Of a stretch of DNA of 13,880 nucleotides, positions 1 to 7,258 are shown one piece after another. Made by a program: the position numbers and the translations under genes. Under the pieces are notes generated by a model, which made no database searches, was not told the DNA's origin, and saw only the letters and a program-made list of their open reading frames with translations. Origin of the DNA: DAIDHZ01 sp965370365 (GTDB lineage Bacteria; Chlamydiota; Chlamydiia; Chlamydiales; SM23-39); assembly GCA_965370365.1 (NCBI GenBank), contig CBDUSP010000042.1:1-13880 (forward strand). The letters are read 5' to 3'. The first letter of the stretch is position 1. Each line of letters opens with the position of its first letter.

Positions 1-1263
1 AGGTCTGCAAAGAGCGCGTTTAAAAATTTCTGAAGGGTCATCTTTCAGAGCATCTGGCAAGTGAGGCAAGGCAATCTCTCTTAGTAACTCAAGATCTACA
101 GTTTCAAAAGCGCTTAAAGCTTCATAGTGCTTTTTGACTGGCTTGTAGTTTGCAAAGTTAAAGACCAACTTAAAGCGGTAGTCTTCAAGAAGGGTCTCTT
201 GAAGATCTGAATAATAGATAACCTCATCTGCCTGAATGGAGTCTTTTATAGATTCAGGTGCTAAGATGGAGAGAAAATCTGCTGAGTAGATGGTTTTTAG
301 TGTGGCTAAGTGAGGAAGGATTTTGTCGAGCTCAGAGTTTTCCTTGGGGAGGATAATACAAATGCTGTCTTTACGAAACCGTTTGTAGAGTGTCTTGAGT
401 GACTGTTGCTTCCACCTGTTGTGTTGCCAGAGCCACTCTCCGGGATGTTTTTTGATGCTCTCCTGCATGAGGCGAAGCACCTGGTCCATCATCAAAACAA
501 CAGCCGTTTCCAGAGGTTTTGTTAAATCTGGGTAGATTGGATCTGAATAGTGGATACGGTACCCTTTTTTTGTTCGATGCGTGGATGCATGAATAATGGG
601 ACAGCCCGTTTTATAAGAAAGAAGAGCGGGCGCTGTTGATGTCCAGGCTCTTCGTCCTAAAAAGGGAAAGGAGTATCCACTATCAGGCATTCCTTGGTCT
701 CCAACGATTCCTAAAAAGGCTCCTTTTTTCAAAGCGCGAAAACCCTCTCGAACCGCATTGCGAGGAGAAATGATTTTACCCCCATTTTTTTCTCGAATCG
801 ATACGATCCACTCATAGAGTTTTTTGTTGTTGATCGTCTTGCCGATCGCAACTCCTTTCATTCGCATCGTCCCATCGAGAAAGAGAACCTCCCAATTCGA
901 TAGATGGCCACAGAAAAAGATGATTCCTTTGCCTTGGTTGTAAAGAGAGTTTGCAGTGGTCGGATTTTCGCAGGCAACAATTCTTGAAAGATCTTTTTCT
1001 CTGCTAAGCTTTGGATACTCAAGACAGTTAATGGCCAGATTTTGAAACGATTGCTTGGCGATTTTTAAAAGCTCTTTTTTCCCCAGATTAAGATCTGTTG
1101 CAAGTGCCAAATTGCTAAGCGCTCTTTTTCGGTACTCTCGCATACAATAGAAGGCCGCCCAGCCAATCCCTTTGCCAATTGTGCGAATCCATGAATAGGG
1201 CATGATGCTAAAGGGGAATGTCCCGACTCGAATCAAGGAATAGTAGAAAGATTCTTTATCCAC
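1..1263 (-). CDS. lpxL: Lipid A biosynthesis acyltransferase (LpxL/HtrB family), partial at 3' end
   Basis: Transfers a secondary acyl chain from an acyl carrier onto a lipid A precursor at the inner membrane. I read 421 codons without a stop, from GTG at 1263 to the window edge. The N-terminal hydrophobic stretch (residues 6-40) is followed by the HX4(D/E) acyltransferase signature as CGHLSNWE (His120, Glu125), then GDQG and the family-typical WLWQHNRWK near residue 295. The GTG at 1263 is the first possible start after an in-frame TGA and keeps the hydrophobic N-terminus; ATG at 1203 would cut into it. No clear Shine-Dalgarno is visible and the start overlaps the glycosyltransferase stop by 8 bp, so translation is probably coupled. 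The protein continues more than 110 residues past the usual acyltransferase core and is cut by the window. Family assignment is firm; the acyl specificity cannot be told. Confidence 0.9.
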   Translation of the reverse strand, partial: MDKESFYYSLIRVGTFPFSIMPYSWIRTIGKGIGWAAFYCMREYRKRALSNLALATDLNLGKKELLKIAKQSFQNLAINCLEYPKLSREKDLSRIVACENPTTANSLYNQGKGIIFFCGHLSNWEVLFLDGTMRMKGVAIGKTINNKKLYEWIVSIREKNGGKIISPRNAVREGFRALKKGAFLGIVGDQGMPDSGYSFPFLGRRAWTSTAPALLSYKTGCPIIHASTHRTKKGYRIHYSDPIYPDLTKPLETAVVLMMDQVLRLMQESIKKHPGEWLWQHNRWKQQSLKTLYKRFRKDSICIILPKENSELDKILPHLATLKTIYSADFLSILAPESIKDSIQADEVIYYSDLQETLLEDYRFKLVFNFANYKPVKKHYEALSAFETVDLELLREIALPHLPDALKDDPSEIFKRALCRP

Positions 1264-2398
1264 AGAGATTAATCAGTTGGTCGAGTTGTTTTGAGAAATC
1301 TAGGTGAGCCACGCTATTTCGGATTTTTTCAGCGCTCGTACGTGTCTTTGGGTGATGCAAACAGTTGTTTAAGGTCCGGCTAAAGGAGTCAATATCTAAG
1401 AGGTCTTCTACAACAGAGCCATTGAATCCATTGAGAATCTCATGCCCCCCATTTTGTTTTGAGGAGACGACAAAAAGCCCCATAGCAAGCGCCTCTACGG
1501 TGACGTTTGCAAAGGGGTCATAGAAGGAGGGGATGACGAGCGCGTCTGCTATTTGGTAGAAGGGAGTGATATCTTCTTGAGGGCCAAAAAACCGCACCTT
1601 GTTTTTAAGCCCAAGGCGAAATGCCTTTGCCTGAAAGCGTCCGATTTGATTGTCTTTGCCAACAACGGACAAGTGAAAGTCTTTTGTTTTAATTCGAGAC
1701 AAAGCCTCTAATAAAGAGCTCAGTCCTTTTCTTAAATATCCATTTCCAATGAACAAAAAGTGAAAACAGTCAGGATCAAGTCCAAACTGCTTTATTCCTT
1801 GAACTTTTGCTTCTTCTCTTTTAGAAAAAGGCTCTTGCATTTCTTCCCACTCAACACCGTTATGAACGACTTCGATTTTCTTTGGATCGACCGCATAGTT
1901 CTCGAGCAGTTCTTTGCGGACCATATGAGAATTTGCAAAAATTTTCTCTAAGTTTGGATTTTCAAAAGCTTCCTTTTCAAGAGCGAGGATTTTTCTATGC
2001 AAGGGATTTAAAAGACACGTTCGATACTTCCACATTCCTTCTGAAAGAATCCTGCTTTTCAAATAGGAGAGATGAACCCCATTTCCCGCTCTAAAATGGG
2101 TCTGAAAGCGATTTCGATCCATTCCAAAGATAAGATCCGGCGTATTTCCCTGAATCCATCTAGACACACCTCTATCAAATTGCTCCATGCGCATGAATTG
2201 GGGCCAATGGATGGTTTTAAAGGGATGCAGCGAAATTTGAGCAGATGGGGGACAAAAGGACTTTTGTCCGGTTGTCAGAATGCTAACCCGAGCGCCTTTT
2301 TTTACAAAAGCGGAGGCGATGCGCGAGGCATACTTTTCAAGCCCCCCGCTATTTTGGGCTTTTGTCTTTAGAAGAGCTACGTGAGAAATGGACTTCAT
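1256..2398 (-). CDS. Glycosyltransferase family 4 (WaaG-like), LPS-type
   Basis: A 380-aa GT-B-fold glycosyltransferase that probably adds a sugar to LPS core or another surface glycan from a nucleotide sugar. The N-terminal domain has the Gly-rich acceptor loop NSGGLEKYASRI (residues 16-27) and an RAGNGVH stretch near residue 105 that resembles WaaG-type core glucosyltransferases. The C-terminal domain has FIGNGYLRKGL (Arg/Lys for the donor phosphates) and a DX7E version of the usual EX7E motif (DPFANVTVE), followed by EALAMGLFVV. It overlaps the downstream lipid A acyltransferase, supporting a role in LPS or lipid A assembly. No Shine-Dalgarno precedes the ATG at 2398, but the N-terminal strand (HVALLKT) begins directly there. 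Donor and acceptor cannot be assigned. A GT4 enzyme for another glycan is the main alternative. Confidence 0.85.
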   Translation of the reverse strand: MKSISHVALLKTKAQNSGGLEKYASRIASAFVKKGARVSILTTGQKSFCPPSAQISLHPFKTIHWPQFMRMEQFDRGVSRWIQGNTPDLIFGMDRNRFQTHFRAGNGVHLSYLKSRILSEGMWKYRTCLLNPLHRKILALEKEAFENPNLEKIFANSHMVRKELLENYAVDPKKIEVVHNGVEWEEMQEPFSKREEAKVQGIKQFGLDPDCFHFLFIGNGYLRKGLSSLLEALSRIKTKDFHLSVVGKDNQIGRFQAKAFRLGLKNKVRFFGPQEDITPFYQIADALVIPSFYDPFANVTVEALAMGLFVVSSKQNGGHEILNGFNGSVVEDLLDIDSFSRTLNNCLHHPKTRTSAEKIRNSVAHLDFSKQLDQLINLCG

Positions 2399-2443
2399 CA
2401 GGCAGAGTGTATCAGCTTGTTTCTTTTCTCGAAAACAGGGTTT

Positions 2444-3025
2444 TTATGAAAAACGAAAGGATCCGCCTTTCTTTTCTTCGAAAACCTGAAGTTTAAGCTG
2501 CTTTAAGATGGTATGTATGGGACCTACACCGCCCAATAATTCTCGTTCGTTATCTTGAGCTTCAGTGAGATTTTCTCTAGCGCAATTACGATCTCCCTCA
2601 TATTGCTTATCTCTTCGAAAAGTCTGACTGGAAATGCTTTTGTCCGTGACTTTTACGGCTAATCGCTTGTTAATCCGTTCCTCAAATTGTTCTAATCCAG
2701 TGCCTCTAAGAATGATCTTTTTTAAGGATTTAGGAAGATCGTTCAAGTCAATCTCTTCAAGAGCTTGATTTCCGGTAAGGTTGAGAGAAGTTATGCCGGA
2801 ATCAGAAAGAGAGAGATTGTCCAGGGAGCGGATTTGAACGTTGGTAAGATCAAGAGTGGAACTCTCATCCGATTCCGTCCAGGAAATCCCATCAATTTTA
2901 TCGTTTACACGTTTTTTAATGTTAGCTACTACTCGTGCGACTTTTACTAGCTCGCTATAGCAAAGATGTTCTATGTAATTCAAAAAGGTATCCCTTTTAT
3001 TACCATGTAACGGTTCTACGCTCAT
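2444..3025 (-). CDS. Hypothetical protein with leucine-rich-repeat-like segments
   Basis: A 193-aa protein I do not recognise as a known family. Residues 57-112 contain successive short strands of LRR spacing, such as LDLTNVQIRSLDNL, ITSLNLTGNQ, LEEIDLNDLP and LKKIILRGTGLEQF, resembling two to three irregular leucine-rich repeats. The flanks are hydrophilic: an alpha-helical-looking N-terminus (residues 1-48) and a highly charged C-terminal third rich in Arg, Glu and Asp. No signal peptide or membrane segment is seen. The start at 3025 lies 6 nt after a G-rich stretch that could act as a ribosome-binding site, downstream of a consensus promoter. It stands between LPS genes and the c-di-AMP genes and shares no obvious function with either. 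LRR proteins of intracellular bacteria are often secreted effectors, but nothing here proves secretion. Confidence 0.7.
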   Translation of the reverse strand: MSVEPLHGNKRDTFLNYIEHLCYSELVKVARVVANIKKRVNDKIDGISWTESDESSTLDLTNVQIRSLDNLSLSDSGITSLNLTGNQALEEIDLNDLPKSLKKIILRGTGLEQFEERINKRLAVKVTDKSISSQTFRRDKQYEGDRNCARENLTEAQDNERELLGGVGPIHTILKQLKLQVFEEKKGGSFRFS

Positions 3026-3060
3026 TTTAAACCCCCAGGTTAACGGTTGTCGTACTTAAT

Positions 3061-3089
3061 ATTATATAATAAATCTTTATCTATGTCAA
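3061..3089 (-). promoter_or_regulatory. Consensus sigma-70/sigma-66-type promoter
   Basis: On the minus strand TTGACA (3089-3084) and TATAAT (3066-3061) are separated by exactly 17 bp: both hexamers match the consensus perfectly. The predicted transcript would begin about 28 nt before the ATG of the LRR-like gene. A 12-bp AT-rich palindrome (3060-3071) overlaps the -10 element and may be chance. The rest of the 175-bp gap (3026-3200) shows no gene and no convincing terminator for the upstream cdaA-cdaR operon. Confidence 0.75.
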
Positions 3090-3200
3090 TGAGTACTATA
3101 TTATTGTGTTTCGTGTAACCCGTTGGTATCCAAGAGGTTAGAAAGTGTGTCGAGGGTGGGGTGTAGGTGTTAACCTGTTCATTGTCAGCAGGATGTGCGA

Positions 3201-4451
3201 TTATTCCCTTCCGAGATCATTTTCAGGGGTCACGGAAATGGAGTTGGATTTGAGCTCGATGCGCAGGTTGAGCTTCTGGTGGGATGTCGTATAGAGACGG
3301 AATTGGTTCATATATTTACGAAAACGGTTCCGAAGGTACTCTTCGCGCATGTGTGAGGGAATATCAAAGGAATCGTCCTTTTCAAGCCCATTGACAACTT
3401 TCTCCACGTACCTCGTTTCTAATTCATAAGGGTAGATAAACTGGATGCTCCAAAGAAGGGTCTGTCTTTCTGATTTTGGGGAGGCAACAACGGTGACCTG
3501 CATCATGTCTTTGACGGTTTCTAAGAAGACGCGACTTACCCCTCGAGCATAAAGGGGAATGGACATCCCCTTGACCCCATTTTTTTTGATAATGAAGTTA
3601 TTTGTGGAAATAGAGAGGCTTTCTGGATTTAAAACATGACTATGTTTGGACGGGAAGTAGATTGAAATGGGGACAAATGTGTCTATGGGGAGAAAGTCTT
3701 GTCTTGAAAAATCGAGTCTTAAGAATTTGGCTTGAGGATCATCAATTTCCAGCGGATGTTCAGAGAGCTGAGGAATCGATACTTTTTTCCAAGAATTTGG
3801 AATAGAAAAGCTAATTTCATCCATCTTCCAATTATTTTGGAGGTGATCTAACTCTGATGCGGAAACTTCATTGAGATTAAACGTAAGCTTTATCCCTCGA
3901 TTTTTGACCTTTCTCACAACATCTTCAGGCCCGTTTACCGTTAAAAAAAGTTGATGCGGCCAAATATCTAGAAACTGGTACCCTTTTGGAGCCTCTCCAA
4001 TGGGTTTTGTGATAAGAACCGGAATTTTTTCAGAGAGCCGTTTTGTCTGTCTTAGAATCATCTCCTGGGGAACAATCCTTGTAACGGTTTTGCCCAAGTC
4101 GATTTCTGGGTTTGTGCAGTGGAGATTTTTTTTATCAATAACAGCAATCCACTGATCGGGTTGCTGGGATGCATCGATCAATATTTCGAGGTTTTTTGAA
4201 GAAAGCTCCTCCAGACGCTCTTTGTTTCCATATAGATTGAGACAGATCTTTGTCTCTAAGACGCCATTCCCGAGCATTCCCTCGATCGTTTTCCCCTTTG
4301 GGAGATTAATCACGCGAGCAGAAACCCCAGGCACCTCTTTGTTTACCGTGACAGAGTGATTTGTAACAACCCAGATAATGATCGCAAGAATGAGAGAAAT
4401 TAACTTTCTTTGCCAGTGATCTAAGAAAAGTCGTTTGAAAAATGAAATCAC
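3201..4451 (-). CDS. cdaR: YbbR-domain protein, putative regulator of c-di-AMP cyclase
   Basis: A 416-aa protein with one N-terminal membrane helix (about residues 14-31, LISLILAIIIWVVTN) and a large extracytoplasmic part with the strand pattern of YbbR repeats, for example the segments around VPGVSARVINLPKG (residues 40-53), IPVLITKPIGEAPKGYQFL and FVPISIYFPSK. In Firmicutes the same gene follows cdaA, and its product (CdaR) binds and modulates the cyclase; that role here is inferred from family and context. The start is GTG at 4451, whose bases overlap the cdaA stop as GTGA, a typical translational-coupling arrangement. In Chlamydia the equivalent position holds a YbbR-like protein (CT011 by recall). 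YbbR sequences diverge strongly, so repeat number cannot be fixed by eye. Confidence 0.82.
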   Translation of the reverse strand: MISFFKRLFLDHWQRKLISLILAIIIWVVTNHSVTVNKEVPGVSARVINLPKGKTIEGMLGNGVLETKICLNLYGNKERLEELSSKNLEILIDASQQPDQWIAVIDKKNLHCTNPEIDLGKTVTRIVPQEMILRQTKRLSEKIPVLITKPIGEAPKGYQFLDIWPHQLFLTVNGPEDVVRKVKNRGIKLTFNLNEVSASELDHLQNNWKMDEISFSIPNSWKKVSIPQLSEHPLEIDDPQAKFLRLDFSRQDFLPIDTFVPISIYFPSKHSHVLNPESLSISTNNFIIKKNGVKGMSIPLYARGVSRVFLETVKDMMQVTVVASPKSERQTLLWSIQFIYPYELETRYVEKVVNGLEKDDSFDIPSHMREEYLRNRFRKYMNQFRLYTTSHQKLNLRIELKSNSISVTPENDLGRE

Positions 4452-5224
4452 TTTCTAAACCATTCAGTAATTTTAAACTTGCCTCGAGATCCCATGCTCT
4501 CAGGAGGATTAAAGATACTCCGAACGATTCCTTTAAATCGATCGATTTTTACACCCCGGGTCATGATTCCATCGCGAGCAATAGAGACTTTTCCTGTTTC
4601 TTCAGAAACGGCAATAACTAAAGAGTCTGATGTCTGGCTCATCCCAAGTCCTGCCCTGTGGCGCGTGCCCATCGCTCTTGCAATTCCAGAGGTGTCTTCA
4701 ACAAGGGGAAGAATGGCAGCTGCTGCAAGAATGATCTGATCGCGAATAATGACAGCACCATCATGAAGGGGAGTTCTCGAGGAGAAAATGGTTTCGATGA
4801 GCTCCGACGAAAACTCTGCATTGAGTAAGACAGCCTTGTTTGCATACTCTTGCAGAGAGTCTTCATTTTCTAAGACGACTAAGGCGCCATTTCTTCTCTC
4901 CGACATGCGATAGATAGAGTTTGCAAGATGATCGATAAACCGATCAAGAGAGGAGACTTCTTTGGATCTGCGCCCTTTCAAGCTAAGTTTAGAAAGAGCC
5001 ATTCTCAATTCCGGCTGAAAGATAACAATCGCGCCAATCGCAAGAACATTTCCAACTAAGATCATGATCCTGTGAAGAACAGGAAGATTAAACCAGCTTG
5101 ATGCTCCCAAAATAAGCAAGAATGCGAAGAACCCAAACACAAGGTCCATGGACTTTGTGTTCCACAAGAAGGAAAGAAGGTAATTGATAATGATCGCAAT
5201 GATCAAAATTTCTACAAAAAGCAT
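4448..5224 (-). CDS. cdaA: Diadenylate cyclase (c-di-AMP synthase), CdaA/DacA type
   Basis: Makes cyclic di-AMP from two ATP at the cytoplasmic face of the inner membrane. The 258-aa protein has three N-terminal membrane helices (about residues 3-20, 27-43 and 51-69), a short coiled linker, and a DAC domain from about residue 95. Both catalytic signatures are present: TPLHDGAVII (DGA at 155-157) and GTRHRAGLG (RHR at 188-190); the residue after RHRA is Gly where Ala is more usual. Architecture and length match CdaA rather than DisA or CdaS. A strong AGGAGG lies 7 nt before the ATG. It forms an overlapping operon with the YbbR gene. Chlamydia trachomatis is known to make c-di-AMP with the orthologous gene, and the molecule is sensed by host STING. 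Confidence 0.95.
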   Translation of the reverse strand: MLFVEILIIAIIINYLLSFLWNTKSMDLVFGFFAFLLILGASSWFNLPVLHRIMILVGNVLAIGAIVIFQPELRMALSKLSLKGRRSKEVSSLDRFIDHLANSIYRMSERRNGALVVLENEDSLQEYANKAVLLNAEFSSELIETIFSSRTPLHDGAVIIRDQIILAAAAILPLVEDTSGIARAMGTRHRAGLGMSQTSDSLVIAVSEETGKVSIARDGIMTRGVKIDRFKGIVRSIFNPPESMGSRGKFKITEWFRK

Positions 5225-5231
5225 AAGGAAA

Positions 5232-5237
5232 CCTCCT
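5232..5237 (-). promoter_or_regulatory. Shine-Dalgarno of cdaA
   Basis: A full AGGAGG lies 7 nt upstream of the cdaA ATG on the minus strand and fixes the start at 5224. The stretch between cdaA and the 87-aa gene (5225-5370) holds no recognisable gene; a weak CGCG-based inverted repeat at about 5303-5318 lacks a proper U-run. Confidence 0.8.
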
Positions 5238-5370
5238 CAGCTTTTACCCCGGATCATGCAATTTTTTCAAGAAGAACTTTATACCATTTATCAAAAATAG
5301 CTTCGCGTTTGAGCGCGTAAAAGAGCCAGGCTTAGGTAGTTTTCGTGGCTAGCCGCTATGAAACCTTTGC

Positions 5371-5634
5371 TCAGGAAGAGGGAGGAGCAACAGCACGGAA
5401 AAGCTGTATTACAGCTGAACTGGCAAAAATAGTACTAACCCCGCCCGCCCAGATAGAGGGGAGAAGAAATTTTCTAAGGGATTCTTTGCTAAGTGATGAT
5501 TTAGCGAATTTTGAGACTCGATTAGCGGAGAAAGCCGCGAAACCAGCCGCTCCTGCCATATCAAAGCCCATTAAAAAGAGATTTGTGCCCTTAGCAAGGA
5601 GATTGGGGGTATTAACTGTTTCTGTGACTGTCAT
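5371..5634 (-). CDS. Small hydrophobic hypothetical protein
   Basis: An 87-aa protein of no family I recognise. It has two hydrophobic, Ala/Gly-rich segments, about residues 18-37 (LFLMGFDMAGAAGFAAFSA) and 56-83 (LLPSIWAGGVSTIF then SSAVIQLF), joined by a basic Ser/Lys-rich linker. The start is supported by TGGAG 5 nt before the ATG and a promoter-like pair upstream. A longer frame exists on the opposite strand of the same DNA but has only a poor GTG start and an uneven composition, so I prefer this one. Two hydrophobic lobes around a short linker recall small chlamydial membrane or inclusion-membrane proteins, which is only a resemblance. It lies between tolC and cdaA on the same strand with 146 bp before cdaA. 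Confidence 0.55.
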   Translation of the reverse strand: MTVTETVNTPNLLAKGTNLFLMGFDMAGAAGFAAFSANRVSKFAKSSLSKESLRKFLLPSIWAGGVSTIFASSAVIQLFRAVAPPSS

Positions 5635-5659
5635 AATAACTCCATATAAAAATTGTTTC

Positions 5660-5701
5660 TATGATGTAATCATCATACCACGAAATGTATTATATATTCA
5701 A
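5660..5701 (-). promoter_or_regulatory. Candidate promoter with overlapping dyad, upstream of the 87-aa gene
   Basis: On the minus strand TTGAAT (5701-5696) and TATGAT (5677-5672) are 18 bp apart, about 40 nt before the start codon. A perfect 7-bp inverted repeat, TATGATG and CATCATA around a 4-nt centre (5660-5677), overlaps the -10 element and could be an operator. The region is AT-rich, so both could be chance. Confidence 0.45.
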
Positions 5702-5719
5702 GTTGTTTTTGTTCTGATA

Positions 5720-7183
5720 TTAGAAATTTTTTGAATTGGAAGAGTCAACATCAGCGCCTGTTGCATAGCGAAGCTGATAGTAAGCCCCGATTAGATCAAG
5801 GCTTGCTCTGGTTCTTTGATTGCGCGATTGAAGAAGGAGATTAACGCTATCTCTGTACTCAAGGGGAGCAATGCGCCCAAACTCCAGCTTTTCTGCAGAC
5901 TGAAAGCGGGCTTGCTCAGCTAGTAAAACTGCCTGAGAAGAGGAGAGATAAGCCATAATTGTCTCTTCAAGTTCATAAAGACCATTTCGAATCTCAACTT
6001 CCACTTTTTGGAAATTCTTGTCGTAGTTGAGTTGATAAGAGTGTTTTAGAGATCGAGCTTCTTTAATTTCATGTTCTCGAAGAAGCCCATCAAAAAGATT
6101 CCACTTAAGGACAACGCCTCCAGACCAGTTGTAACTTTGGGATCCAAAGGGATGAGGTCCGATATACGCATCATTGTATGAATATCTGGCAAACCCCTCA
6201 ACCTTTGGAAGATATTTCCCTTGCTTCTCGCCTAAGTTCTGATTCGCAACGCCAATTTGGAGCTGGCTCTTTCGAAGATCAGGACGATGAGAAAATGCAA
6301 ATTCCAAATAATCAAAGACCTCCTCTTCGGAAAACAGAGTGAGCTTTTTCGCTTTTTCAATGGAGGTAACGTGATTTAGAAAGTCTTTTGTGCTTGGTAT
6401 TCTCTTATCGAAATAATCGTATTTGGTTTCAACTTCTTGGAGTTTGATTGCAATCTCAGCTGTGGAGTCAATCGGGATTTGAGTTTGGCTTAAAGCAAGC
6501 TCTGGTTCGAGAAGAGGATCAATGCCAAGCGTTAAAATAAACGCATTTCTTGCATTTTTTAAATGCTTGAGTGTCGAATAGTAAAGAGAAATTGCATTTG
6601 CAACAGCGACTTTACTTTGGTTGACTTCGAGAGTTGTTGCGTTTCCGGCATTTAGTTTTTTTTGTTCTTGCTCAAGCGCGTAGGAGAGAAACTCGATATT
6701 TTCTCTTTCGATGTCTAGGGATATTTCGTAGGCAACAACGGAGTAATAGCTTTGTCGAACAGCCAAAAGAAGTTCGTTGAGTGTGCTTGCCCTTTCAAAA
6801 TCAAATGCCTCTTCTTCGAGCTTTTTCGACTTTAGGTTGAAAATAAGATCTGTGGAGAAAAGGGGTTGGTCAAACTGCAAAATACTTCTATAGCCTCTAT
6901 GGGAGGATGTAAAAGGATCGCTCGCATTGAAAATGTTTAAAAATTCCTCTGACTTTGAAACCATATGAAACTGTCCCTGGTAATTCAGGGAGGGGAACCA
7001 TCTAGAGACAGCTTGGCGTTTTCTTTGCTTTGCTTGGTTTGTGCCCTCTTTCGCAATAAGCAGTTCTTTGTTGCACTCCCGTGCAATATTTTCAGCTTCT
7101 TTAAGAGAAATATTGGAGAGAGAGAACTCGCCAAATAAAAGACAAGGAGTCAGTAGGATGGTGTTTATTAGAGAGTTCCCCAT
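5720..7183 (-). CDS. TolC-family outer-membrane efflux/secretion protein
   Basis: A 487-aa member of the outer-membrane efflux protein family, which trimerises into a beta-barrel and periplasmic alpha-helical tunnel for type I secretion or RND-type efflux. An N-terminal hydrophobic stretch (about residues 5-18) fits an export signal, though with no basic n-region. Two long helical repeats follow, each starting with a typical SLKEAENIARECNKEL or RPDLRKSQLQIGVANQNLG segment. The first includes the family-typical EQEQKKLNAGNATTLEVNQSKVAVANA, the second a YSYNDAYIGPHPFGSQSYNWSG-type strand region leading to KWNLFDG. No inner-membrane pump or adaptor gene adjoins it. The ATG at 7183 follows a close GAGG. 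It is transcribed divergently from cydA. The substrate is unknown. Confidence 0.85.
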   Translation of the reverse strand: MGNSLINTILLTPCLLFGEFSLSNISLKEAENIARECNKELLIAKEGTNQAKQRKRQAVSRWFPSLNYQGQFHMVSKSEEFLNIFNASDPFTSSHRGYRSILQFDQPLFSTDLIFNLKSKKLEEEAFDFERASTLNELLLAVRQSYYSVVAYEISLDIERENIEFLSYALEQEQKKLNAGNATTLEVNQSKVAVANAISLYYSTLKHLKNARNAFILTLGIDPLLEPELALSQTQIPIDSTAEIAIKLQEVETKYDYFDKRIPSTKDFLNHVTSIEKAKKLTLFSEEEVFDYLEFAFSHRPDLRKSQLQIGVANQNLGEKQGKYLPKVEGFARYSYNDAYIGPHPFGSQSYNWSGGVVLKWNLFDGLLREHEIKEARSLKHSYQLNYDKNFQKVEVEIRNGLYELEETIMAYLSSSQAVLLAEQARFQSAEKLEFGRIAPLEYRDSVNLLLQSRNQRTRASLDLIGAYYQLRYATGADVDSSNSKNF

Positions 7184-7208
7184 GTCCTCACTGTATTCTA
7201 AAATTCAT

Positions 7209-7236
7209 TTGACAGCAATGTTAGATTACTCAAAAT
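7209..7236 (+). promoter_or_regulatory. Candidate cydAB promoter
   Basis: A perfect -35 TTGACA (7209-7214) is followed after 16 bp by CAAAAT (7231-7236), a 4/6 match to the -10 consensus. Transcription would start near 7243, giving a leader of only about 16 nt. The only Shine-Dalgarno-like bases before cydA are TTGAG, 5 nt before the ATG. The -10 lies inside the left arm of the dyad at 7229-7253. Confidence 0.55.
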
Positions 7237-7253
7237 AGGATGCCTATTTTGAG
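7229..7253. promoter_or_regulatory. Perfect 11-bp dyad (probable operator) in front of cydA
   Basis: CTCAAAATAGG and its exact complement flank a 3-nt centre (ATG). The dyad ends 5 nt before the cydA start codon and covers the putative -10 and transcription start. Symmetry, size and position fit a dimeric repressor site; as RNA it would instead be a small hairpin next to the start codon. Confidence 0.6.
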
Positions 7254-7258
7254 ATTTT

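Noticed and set aside
2072..2371. 99-aa plus-strand frame inside the glycosyltransferase gene
   Set aside because: Antisense shadow of a well-supported gene, with no domain or start signal.
5303..5318. CGCG-based inverted repeat upstream of cdaA as a terminator
   Set aside because: The arms are only about four bases and the following T-stretch is offset; not convincing.
5345..5734. 129-aa open frame on the plus strand opposite the 87-aa gene
   Set aside because: It needs a GTG start with no good ribosome-binding site, its composition changes abruptly in the AT-rich end, and the minus-strand frame has better start signals.
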